A stretch of DNA of 64,000 nucleotides from Enhygromyxa salina. GTDB taxonomy: Bacteria > Myxococcota_A > Polyangia > Nannocystales > Nannocystaceae. Each line of letters opens with the position of its first letter. Position 1 is the stretch's first letter. A program made the position numbers and the translations under genes. Under the pieces are notes generated by a model. The model searched no databases, was not told where the DNA came from, and was given only the letters and a program-made list of their open reading frames with translations. The DNA is taken from contig NZ_JMCC02000003.1 in the NCBI RefSeq assembly GCF_000737335.2, forward strand, positions 62,001-126,000, read 5' to 3'. Of the stretch, positions 51,208-61,457 are shown piece by piece.

Positions 51208-52006
51208 ACGGGGGCGGTGGCTCCGGCAGCTCGTGGAACGCGGCCCTGCACTTGGGCACGAAGCCCGCGCGCTGGCACACCCCGGCCGAGGTCGACTCGT
51301 CGGCCCAGACCACCACGTGATCGATCCCTTCGGCTCGCAACACGCCCAGCCGATGGTCGAGCAAGCCCTGATAGATGCCCTGCCGCCTGTGCTCGCGCAG
51401 GATCGCGGCGCCCTGCAGGTAGCCCAGATCCTGCCCCTGACCTCGCAGCATGCGCAGGGTCGCGGTGCCGATCAGCGCGTCGTGCCAGTAGACCAGCCAC
51501 GAGCGCAAGTCGTCGTCGTCACGGGCGAGCGCTCTGACGATGAAGGCTTCCGACTCGCGGCGAAACGCCGGCCCGCGCTCCCACGCTCGCGCGTTGACTT
51601 CGGCGTAGTCTTCGACATCCCCGGCCCCGACCTCACGCAGCTTCAGCCCCTCGGGCAGCTTGGGCGGTCGCGCGGGCACCCGCATGCTCAAGCCCAGCGC
51701 GTACGCCAACCGCTTGATCCCCGCCCGCTCGAGTCGCTCCGACAGATCGTCCGGGGTGCTGCCTGGACCAACAATCCACCGCATCCCGGCCCCGTGCTCG
51801 AGGTACGCGCGCTTGACCTCGGCGATCCGAGCATCAGCGGTGTCTTTTTCCAACCGAGCAAGGAACACACCGTTGCGGTTGGGGTGCGGCACCGAGGGCG
51901 TCGTGAGCTGCACCCAGTCCGGGCGATCGATCAACACCGCATCAGGTGACAACGCGAGCGCGTCGACTAGCACGCGCTCCAACTCGATGGCGCCAAGCTC
52001 GACCAT
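51188..52006 (-). CDS. GNAT-family N-acetyltransferase
   Basis: 272 residues from the ATG at 52006; the open frame continues upstream but without sense. The C-terminal half is a GNAT fold with the acetyl-CoA loop GAAILREHRRQGIYQGLLDHRLGVLRAEG (R-x-x-G-x-Y form of Q/RxxGxG/A) and a strand IDHVVVWADESTSAGVCQRAGFVP. The N-terminal 130 residues resemble a second, degenerate acetyltransferase lobe. The substrate is unknown. The last 20 nt overlap the propeller remnant on the other strand. Confidence 0.82.
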   Translation of the reverse strand: MVELGAIELERVLVDALALSPDAVLIDRPDWVQLTTPSVPHPNRNGVFLARLEKDTADARIAEVKRAYLEHGAGMRWIVGPGSTPDDLSERLERAGIKRLAYALGLSMRVPARPPKLPEGLKLREVGAGDVEDYAEVNARAWERGPAFRRESEAFIVRALARDDDDLRSWLVYWHDALIGTATLRMLRGQGQDLGYLQGAAILREHRRQGIYQGLLDHRLGVLRAEGIDHVVVWADESTSAGVCQRAGFVPKCRAAFHELPEPPPPSTADSE

Positions 52007-52072
52007 GGCCGTGGATAGCAAGCATGGCGGCTCGTGTCGAGACTCGCAGCCCCCCCTGTGGCGGCAAATATA

Positions 52073-52170
52073 GCCCCCTGTTAGGGGGCCACCAGCCCAT
52101 CGAGGGAGCGCCAGCGACCGACGCCGCGCAGCGGCGGGAGCATGGCAAAGTGCCAAGCCCGCTGTGGGGG

Positions 52171-52177
<7 letters not shown>
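52073..52177 (-). repeat. ~105-nt dispersed element, copy B
   Basis: Read on the minus strand it starts with TTTTTGACCCCCACAGC, has GCACTTTGC after a 7-nt gap, and ends with the hairpin GCCCCCT-AAC-AGGGGGC. The same blocks in the same order and spacing occur in copy A at 55664-55766 on the other strand. The first block contains the TGA stop codon of the M16 peptidase gene. Confidence 0.55.
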
Positions 52178-55149
<2,972 letters not shown>

Positions 55150-55294
55150 GCGCGGGACATAGCATATCTCTGCGCAATAGCGCATGACGTTTGATCCCTT
55201 GCGCTGTACAGACGCGCGATTCACGGGACTTTTGCCGAAAAACTTGCGCTGCGCGCCTCTTTCCGCGTCTAGATATTTATCTACACTCCGGCCG

Positions 55295-55657
55295 ATGTCC
55301 CGCACTCTCGCACTGTGTTTCGTGTTCGTCGGATTCGCCGCTGGCTGTGGCGACAAGGGCGGTGACGCCAACGCGGCTGCCGAGGCCGAGAAGGTCTGGC
55401 AGGAGCGCTGCGTCACCTGCCACGGCCCGGACGGCGGCGGCAACGGACCGGGCGCTGCCGCGCTGGCGGTCAAGCCTCGCTCGTTCAAGGATCCGACCTG
55501 GCAGGCCAGCACCGACAACGACCGGATCAAGAAGGTCATGGTCGAAGGCGGCGCGGCGGTGGGGCTGAACGAAGCGATGGCGCCGAACCCCGATCTGAAG
55601 GACAAGGTCGCCGTGCAAGACGAGCTGGTCAAGAAGATCCGCAGGCTCGCGCAGTAG
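55295..55657 (+). CDS. lipoprotein mono-heme cytochrome c
   Basis: 120 residues. Signal with lipobox AAGC (Cys18), then heme-attachment motif CVTCH (Cys39, Cys42, His43) and Met95 as likely sixth ligand in NEAMAPNPD. A class I cytochrome c of about 80 residues, typical of cbb3-type or electron-shuttle partners, anchored to a membrane in the periplasm. ATG at 55295. It diverges from the M16 gene across 145 bp that holds AT-rich stretches. A dispersed element begins six nt after its stop. Confidence 0.92.
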   Translation: MSRTLALCFVFVGFAAGCGDKGGDANAAAEAEKVWQERCVTCHGPDGGGNGPGAAALAVKPRSFKDPTWQASTDNDRIKKVMVEGGAAVGLNEAMAPNPDLKDKVAVQDELVKKIRRLAQ

Positions 55658-55663
55658 CATTCG

Positions 55664-55766
55664 TTTTTGACCCCCACAGCCGCCTTCGCACTTTGCGGTC
55701 ACTCGCTGCGCTCGCTCCCAATTGGCTGGCTGTGCGCGATGGCATGTGTGGCCCCCTGAAGGGGGC
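55664..55766 (+). repeat. ~105-nt dispersed element, copy A
   Basis: Starts with TTTTTGACCCCCACAGC (55664-55680), has GCACTTTGC at 55688-55696, a variable GC-rich middle, and ends with the hairpin GCCCCCT-GA-AGGGGGC (55751-55766) followed by TTTG. Copy B at 52073-52177 is in inverted orientation. The closing hairpin may act as terminator of the cytochrome gene. Confidence 0.55.
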
Positions 55767-55883
55767 TTTGTCGTGCCAACTCGAGCGCTGGATCCGAGTG
55801 GCGGCTCGTAGCAACTCGAGCCGAGTGACGCCTGTTTGGGTGAGCGGAGGGGGTTCGCGTCCACTTCGCGGTAGGGTGGGGCG

Positions 55884-56222
55884 ATGGAGATCAACAGCAA
55901 GGGCGCCCCCGATCCGCGCGAGAACCTGTTTGGCGGCGTGGGCACGGTGAAGGTCTGGAATCTGCTACGCCGCAGCGCACCGCCGTTCACGGCCGTGCTC
56001 GCCTGCGAGCTGGATCCGGGCGGCCGCGTGGGGCGGCATCGGCAAGAGGAGTTCCCCGAGATCGTGATCGGGATCGAGGGCCTCGGCGAGGCGGTCGTGG
56101 GCAAGCAGCAGTTTGGCCTGCGGCCTGGCGATGTCGTGCATCTGCCGGTCGGCGAGACCTTGGAGATCATCAACCACTCGGATACGGCGCGGTTGCAGTA
56201 CCTGATCATCAAGGCCCGCTGA
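55884..56222 (+). CDS. cupin-domain protein
   Basis: 112 residues, one small beta-barrel. The two cupin motifs are recognisable: GGRVGRHRQEEFPEIVIGIEGLGEAVVG and LRPGDVVHLPVGETLEIIN. His and Glu in the first motif (RHRQEEFPE) could bind metal. The second motif lacks the usual His, so the metal site may be incomplete. No signal, so cytoplasmic. Function unknown; it converges on the next gene. Confidence 0.82.
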   Translation: MEINSKGAPDPRENLFGGVGTVKVWNLLRRSAPPFTAVLACELDPGGRVGRHRQEEFPEIVIGIEGLGEAVVGKQQFGLRPGDVVHLPVGETLEIINHSDTARLQYLIIKAR

Positions 56223-56274
56223 CAGGTTGGTCGCCTGCTGCTCGGGGACAGCGATCCCGGCGACCTGAGCAGGA

Positions 56275-56808
56275 CTACTGCGCGGGCGGAGCTGCAGCGT
56301 CGCCCGCCCCAGCGCCGTAGGTCTCGATGCACGCGCCCAAGATGTCGGGCAGGTCCTTCTTGTAGTCCGCGGGCGCGGCTCCCATCGCGACGATCTGGCA
56401 AGCCGCGATCTCGATGCTGCCAGCCTTCACGCAGCCGGTCTTGACCATGCCCAGCTGCATCTCTTTGGCCTCGTTCCAGCGCGTGAGGCCCTCGCCGTCG
56501 TAGTGCTTTTGCATGAACTCGTCCTGCGCGGTCGCAACCCCGGCGCAGGCGGTCTCGATGTCCTTCGGCAGCTCCTCTGGCAAGGTTGCGAGCGCCTTGA
56601 TCGCGGCGGCCTTGTCGGCAACGGCCTTCTCCTCGGCGGCCCGCTCGGCCTTCTTCGCGGCCAGCCGCTCCTCGAGCTCCTTGTCGGCCTCGGACTTTTC
56701 TTCGGCCTTGTCGTCCTTCTTCTCCTCCTTCTTGTCGCACGCGGGCAGCAGCGCGCAGAGCAGGAACGAGGACAGGATCAGCTTCGAGGTTCGCTTGAGG
56801 TGCAGCAT
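56275..56808 (-). CDS. lipoprotein with charged coiled coil and Cys-containing domain
   Basis: 177 residues with signal and lipobox LPAC. A highly charged Lys/Glu stretch (about 25-70, EKKDDKAEEKSEADKELEERLAAKKAERAAEEK) should be helical or coiled coil. Then comes a domain of about 90 residues with four Cys (TACAGV, TGCVKAG, AACQIV, GACIETY) in even spacing. The family is not known to me. No Gly-Asp linker, unlike most lipoproteins here. Confidence 0.7.
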   Translation of the reverse strand: MLHLKRTSKLILSSFLLCALLPACDKKEEKKDDKAEEKSEADKELEERLAAKKAERAAEEKAVADKAAAIKALATLPEELPKDIETACAGVATAQDEFMQKHYDGEGLTRWNEAKEMQLGMVKTGCVKAGSIEIAACQIVAMGAAPADYKKDLPDILGACIETYGAGAGDAAAPPAQ

Positions 56809-57014
56809 CGAGGTGGCCGGATGATGCCACGATCACGGGCTGCGCGTCTGCGCGGGTCGCTCGCAAGCTCAGGAACGGGCGCGGCGCGGTGACAGGACTT
56901 GCGCGACAGCACCCAGAGGGGTCCCACCTGGGCTTCCGAGCGCTGCGGGATCGACGCGCCCCCCACTTCGTCGGGGCGCGTGGTCGCGGCCAAGCCCCGT
57001 GCACGCGTCGCCGC

Positions 57015-57918
57015 TCAAAGGTCGTCGAGCTTGGTCTTCACATCTGACGAGGTGGAGATTTTCTTGCCAACGGTGACGAAGACCCACGGATGATCGCTGT
57101 AGTATCCATCCTCGGTCGATTGATCACCGACGACCGGCCGGGCGTCGCCAGAGATCGTGTTTCGATAGATGCTCGTCGAATCGTTGGTGACCACCGCGTT
57201 CATGAATCGCAGCATGTCCACGCCCAACCCCGCGCTCCACTTCAGCTTCTCCGCTAGCACCTTCTTGCCCTTGTCCGAGTTATTCTTGCACTGGCCCACG
57301 TACTTGGACGAAAAGTGCACCCCACACACGGACAGCTGCACGCCGCCCAGGGTCTTACTGAGGACCAGCACGTTCTCTTTATTGTCGGTGACCCGGCGCT
57401 TGATCGCAAACACGGCATTCGCCTCGTGAGTGCTGCGGTGCTCGGCTCGCACATAGCAGGCTATTTGCTGCTTCCAGTATTTCGGGCTCCCCTTCTCATT
57501 GTACTTCTGGGCTGACTTCGCCTGCTTGAGATACTTGACATCAAACACCAGCAGCTCGTCCGGAAACTGATTATACTTGAATTCCTCGGACAGAAAGATC
57601 ACGTCTGGGTAGGCCCGCGGGACCCCGTCGGGGCGCGCCAAGTGATTCATCAGGCAGCCGCACGCAATGTAGCCCCCGAGGTTGCCAACCCTGGTGTGCA
57701 GAAACAGCTTCCTTTCCCATTCCCGATCGTGACGACTGCTCATCTTGGCGACCGCGCCCTCGGCGATCGCGTTGTGTTCGATGCTCCATTTGAACTTCTT
57801 GTCGCTTCAACGGCGGCCCCACCACGATGTTCATCGACAGCATGGTCTGGCCGTGGCAGATCGGGGCCAAGAAGGCTGTCTCGTTCTTGCCGCAGGTCGA
57901 GCATTTCCAGTGGTTCAT
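57015..57918 (-). pseudogene. frameshifted zinc-ribbon protein of unknown function, lower GC
   Basis: The ATG at 57918 opens a zinc-ribbon-like N-terminus (WKCSTCGKNETAFLAPICHGQTM). The frame then decays. The neighbouring frame reads SDKKFKWSIEHNAIAEGAVAK straight into the 242-residue part from 57743 (MSSRHDREWERKLFLHTRVG). A TGA blocks that frame at 57807-57809, so the shift is near 57803-57830. Joined, it is about 300 residues with many Lys/Asn, no membrane segment and a Glu/Asp/Lys-rich core (DELLVFDVKYLKQAKSAQKY) that could be a nuclease fold. Codon use is AT-richer than neighbours, which suggests transfer. It may be a pseudogene, a programmed frameshift or a sequencing error. Confidence 0.55.
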
Positions 57919-58053
57919 GGGGTGGTGCCTTCGACAGCGCCCAACACCCCAACCTGCGAGCTCGTCGGTCGTTGGCGACCAGGCGCGGGCTCCGCGGACC
58001 TGTCAGGATCGAGGGTCAGGACGTCACAACATATCGCCAACCCTCGAACATCC

Positions 58054-58251
58054 TCAAAATTTGCGTGATCCTTCCGGCTCGCCGCTCGAGGCCACCCGCG
58101 TTGCCGCTCGCGCGCCAACGCTCAGAGCGTGCCGAGCCAAGGCCCAGCACGCTACAAATCCAACCGTAATGAGTAGCTCGCCGCCCTGGGTGAACCAATC
58201 TACGAAGGCGTCCGCAAGCGGGCGAGAAGCCCTCGCCCGAGCTGAAAACAA
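58054..58251 (-). CDS. possible small single-pass membrane protein
   Basis: 65 residues from a TTG just after the SIMPL gene, with one hydrophobic helix (ELLITVGFVACWALARHAL) and a polar tail. The overlap with a terminator-like hairpin and the weak start make it doubtful. The rest of the 334-base gap from 57919 to 58252 shows nothing I can name. Confidence 0.2.
   Translation of the reverse strand: MFSARARASRPLADAFVDWFTQGGELLITVGFVACWALARHALSVGARAATRVASSGEPEGSRKF
58220..58238 (-). terminator. terminator-like hairpin after the SIMPL gene
   Basis: Perfect 7-bp stem GGGCGAG/CTCGCCC with a 5-nt loop, beginning 15 nt beyond the stop of the minus-strand SIMPL gene. No U-run follows. Confidence 0.4.
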
Positions 58252-58252
58252 T

Positions 58253-58879
58253 TCAGCCCTTGGTGCGGAACATGATCTTCACCGAGGCCGCGATCGTGAG
58301 GTCCTCGGGGATCACCGGCGTAGCGACCGACTTGGCCTCGAGCGCCTGGGTCCGAAAATACCGCTGCTCGGCGCGTGGATCGATCTCGATGGCCTCGGGC
58401 CCCTCGAGCTCGATGTCGGTGGCCTTGGCGACGAGCCGCGCCTCGTCGCAAGCCTGCTTCACGGCCATGCGCAGGGCGTCTTCGCGAAATGGGGTCTCGT
58501 CCTGCAGACGAAAGCTCATCCCGCTGCTCTGGTTGGCGCCAGCCTTGACCCCAGCGTCGAACACCTGGCCGGCGTAGCCCACCTTGGTTCTGACCTGGAC
58601 CCCGTTGCTGGCCCGAAAGCCGACGATCTTGGGAATATTGGTCTTCGGGTCATACGTGACGATCGGGTTGACCCCGAGTCCCGTCGTTGTCACCCCGTGG
58701 TTGGGCTGGGCCGAAACAGCCTTGAGTACGGCGTCGGTTTGATTGGCGGCGCTGACCACCGCTTCGGCCGCGGTCTTGCCCTCGGTCAGCACCCGCAGGT
58801 GCACCACGGCTTCGTCGGGTGCGACCTTGATGTCACCAGTTCCAGTTACGCGTAGGGTCCCATGCTTATCTTTCATCAT
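58253..58879 (-). CDS. SIMPL-domain (DUF541) protein
   Basis: 208 residues. The whole length is the SIMPL/BP26 domain: LRVTGTGDIKVAPDEAVVHLRVLTEG at the start, GLGVNPIVTY with a YDPK segment, GFRASNGVQVRTKVGYAGQVFDAGVKAGANQSSGMSFRL, and a C-terminal VKIMFRTKG. Members form channel-like oligomers in the periplasm of some bacteria. Here no signal peptide is seen, so it may be cytoplasmic. Start ATG at 58879; another ATG follows directly. Function of the family is largely undefined. Confidence 0.88.
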   Translation of the reverse strand: MMKDKHGTLRVTGTGDIKVAPDEAVVHLRVLTEGKTAAEAVVSAANQTDAVLKAVSAQPNHGVTTTGLGVNPIVTYDPKTNIPKIVGFRASNGVQVRTKVGYAGQVFDAGVKAGANQSSGMSFRLQDETPFREDALRMAVKQACDEARLVAKATDIELEGPEAIEIDPRAEQRYFRTQALEAKSVATPVIPEDLTIAASVKIMFRTKG

Positions 58880-59026
58880 AGTCTCCGTTGGCTGGGTATC
58901 CTGTCACGATTTCATGGGCTGGTCGGACGCTGCTGCCCCGCAGCGTTTGCGACCCGTCACTCGCGAAGTCGTGATGATTTTCGCGGGCCGCAGCCCTGGC
59001 ATTCGCGGTTGGTGTAGAGTCCCAGG

Positions 59027-59164
59027 ATGAGCCGAATCCTCGTCATTGGCGGCAGGGGCGACAGCGTCAACGCGCCGCCCAACGCCGCGATCGCGCAGAT
59101 CACCGCGGGGCTCGAGCGCGGCGGCGGCGAGCAGGCCGTGCTGCGGTGGTCACCGCCGGGTTGA
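59027..59164 (+). pseudogene. short 5' fragment, nucleotide-binding-like
   Basis: 45 residues: SRILVIGGRGDSVNAPPNAAIAQITAGLERGGGEQAVL, then stop. The start resembles a beta-alpha dinucleotide or glycosyl-donor binding unit that ends after one helix, so it is probably the head of a gene whose rest was lost. The 136 bases after it up to the next gene hold short imperfect GTCGAA repeats and no gene. Confidence 0.3.
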
Positions 59165-59300
59165 ACCCGGGGTCGAAGCGCGTCGAACCAGGCGTCGAAT
59201 CAGGCGCCGAAGCGGCCGCGATGACGGATGCGCGCCAATCGGATCCGAGTTCGCGCCAAGCCGTGGTCAACCTGCGAGGTCGCCCGCATGGTCCGGCGCG

Positions 59301-60407
59301 ATGACCCTCGCACCCGCGCAGCGACTCCCTCTCCTCGGCCTGTTGGGCGCCGTCCCGTTGGTTGGCTGCCTCGCCTGCATCGACGTCGATCTTGGCGGAA
59401 GCACGACCACTGCCGACCCCACCAACAGCAGCGCCACGACCGGCGATCCCAGCACCGGTGACGGCGACGGCGACCCCGGTGACGGCGACGGCGACCCCGG
59501 CGACGGCGACCCCGGCACGACCGGCAGCGACGAGACGATCATCGAGTTGGTCCCGCAGCAAACCTTGACCGACGCGGGCCCGAGCCAAGTGGTGCAGGCC
59601 GTGGCGCTGAGCCCCGCCGGAGACCGCGTCGTCGCGGCCATGGGCGCCAATCGTGTGGTCGTGTTCTCCCTCGCCGACGCGAGCGCGAGCACGGTCCACA
59701 CGATCGGCGGCGGCGACCTGTTCGAGGCTGGCGCCGCGGTGTGGGGCGCCAAGGGCTTCGCGGTGGGGACCTTCAGCTCGTGCCTGGTGTTTGATGCCGC
59801 TGGCAGCCTGGCCCACGAGCTGCCGGATCGCTGCTCGTACTTGGCCGTGTCCGCCGACGGCGAGACCCTCGTGCGCACGACCACCGACGCCGTCGCCACC
59901 GTCGGGTTCGAGAGCGGCTTGGTGACGGCATCCGCGCCGATGGTCAGCCCTTCGGGCCTTGGCTTCGACGGCGAGCGCGTTCACGTGCTCGAGAACGACG
60001 GTGAGTTCACGATCGGATCGCGGACCTTGCCAAACCTCGACGGCGCGCAGACCCACGCCATCGATGTCCGCTCCCTGTTTGGCGGACCCCTGCGGGGGAC
60101 CTTGCGCTACGCCGAGGCCAAGCTGTGGTCCGACTTCACGGGTTCCCCCGTCTCGCTCGTGACCGAGGGTCTCGAAGATCAAAAGGCGCTCGCGGTCAGC
60201 GAGGATCGGCGCTGGGCGGCGTCGGTGGGGTTTGCCGCCGGGATTCACCTGTACGACGCGGCCACCGGTCAGCACCTCGCACAGGCCACGCTCGACACCG
60301 CCAACGCTGGCGGGCTCGGCTTTGACGCGAGCGCGGATCGGCTGGTGGCGGGCAGCAACACTGGCGTCGCCGTGTTCGGGATCATCGAGACGCCGGCACA
60401 AAACTGA
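59301..60407 (+). CDS. beta-propeller lipoprotein with Gly-Asp linker
   Basis: 368 residues from the ATG at 59301; signal with lipobox LVGC. A Ser/Thr-rich segment and GDGDGDPGDGDGDP linker lead to a WD40/YVTN-like propeller with blades such as VQAVALSPAGDRVVAAMGANRVVVFSLADASA, CSYLAVSADGETLVRT, ALAVSEDRRWAASVGFAAGIHLYDAATG and LGFDASADRLVAGSNTGVAVFGI. Likely a surface binding scaffold. It converges on an AraC-type regulator. Confidence 0.82.
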   Translation: MTLAPAQRLPLLGLLGAVPLVGCLACIDVDLGGSTTTADPTNSSATTGDPSTGDGDGDPGDGDGDPGDGDPGTTGSDETIIELVPQQTLTDAGPSQVVQAVALSPAGDRVVAAMGANRVVVFSLADASASTVHTIGGGDLFEAGAAVWGAKGFAVGTFSSCLVFDAAGSLAHELPDRCSYLAVSADGETLVRTTTDAVATVGFESGLVTASAPMVSPSGLGFDGERVHVLENDGEFTIGSRTLPNLDGAQTHAIDVRSLFGGPLRGTLRYAEAKLWSDFTGSPVSLVTEGLEDQKALAVSEDRRWAASVGFAAGIHLYDAATGQHLAQATLDTANAGGLGFDASADRLVAGSNTGVAVFGIIETPAQN

Positions 60408-60413
60408 CGCGCT

Positions 60414-61235
60414 TCACAGCCGCTGGGCCGCGCGCCAGGCCGCGGGAGGCATACCCGTCTCGCGGGCGAACAGCTCGGTGAACCGTTGCGGCGCGGCGAA
60501 GCCCAGCTCGAACGCGATGTCCTTGATGTCGCGATCCGACTCGCGCAGCCGCTGCATCGCCGCGGCGACCAACGCCCGGCTCTTCTCGCGGGCGAAGTTG
60601 GTGCCGGCGTCGCTGAGCCGGCGCTGCAGCGTGCGCGGGCTCTGGCCGGTCTGGCGGGCCGCCTGCGCCAGCGTGAGACTGGCCCCGGCTGTGGCGAGCA
60701 GCCCGGCGAGGCGCTCGAGCTCGGGGCTGGTGACGCGGGTGTGGTCATGCAGCTGCTCGCGCAGCCTGGCCAACCACGGCGACCGCTCGACGAGCGCGGG
60801 TCGCAGCCAGGTCAGGGCCTCGCGCTCGTGGGTGAACACGCGCCCCTCGAAGGGCAGCGGAACGACCCGGTGAAAGCCCTCGGCGAGCATCGCGACGACG
60901 CCCTCTGGCCGAACCACCGCTTCCTTTTGGATCCCCTCGAGGTAGCGGGGGCCGGTCGCGTAGTACCGCATGACGCGGGTCATCGCGCCGGAGCTGACAC
61001 CCGTGACGTCGCTGAGCACGATCAGCTGCAAGCGACGCCGCGGCCCGCAACGCGCACAAGCCTCGAGGGTCGCGACCAGCTCCTCGGCGTCCTCGGCCTC
61101 GAGCCGACCCCAGGCCAGCAGCACGAACAGGTCGTCGCCCGGCGACGCGCACCAGAACCGTCGGGCCTCGAGGCGATGCTCGCTCGGGGCCGCGAAATAG
61201 CGCGAGGCATCGGTCGTCCGCTGGGCTAGCGACAC
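60414..61235 (-). CDS. AraC-family transcriptional regulator
   Basis: 273 residues from the GTG at 61235; an upstream GTG at 61421 would add 62 residues of unlikely composition. The C-terminal AraC double helix-turn-helix has LTLAQAARQTGQSPRTLQRRLSDAGTNFAREKSRAL and DIKDIAFELGFAAPQRFTELFARETGMPPAAWR. The first 165 residues form a domain with a short Cys pair (EACARCG) without clear similarity; it resembles a SpoIIAA-like fold in part. It is divergent from the giant pentapeptide gene across 222 bp and could regulate it. Confidence 0.88.
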   Translation of the reverse strand: MSLAQRTTDASRYFAAPSEHRLEARRFWCASPGDDLFVLLAWGRLEAEDAEELVATLEACARCGPRRRLQLIVLSDVTGVSSGAMTRVMRYYATGPRYLEGIQKEAVVRPEGVVAMLAEGFHRVVPLPFEGRVFTHEREALTWLRPALVERSPWLARLREQLHDHTRVTSPELERLAGLLATAGASLTLAQAARQTGQSPRTLQRRLSDAGTNFAREKSRALVAAAMQRLRESDRDIKDIAFELGFAAPQRFTELFARETGMPPAAWRAAQRL

Positions 61236-61457
61236 CCGCGGAGCATAGTGTGCGAGCGCGCCAACCTCTACGCGGACCGGTGCTGGGCACCACGCCACCC
61301 CCCTGACGGCCCGGTCTCTTGCGGGCTTGTCGGTCTCTGGGCACTCTCCCTCGTGCAGGAGGTACGTTGTTGGTGACCACGAGTATCCGTTCAGGCTGGT
61401 GCCGGGAAGATTCTTCCGCACCGTCTCTCGGGCACTGGTAGGGTGGACGCGGTGAGC

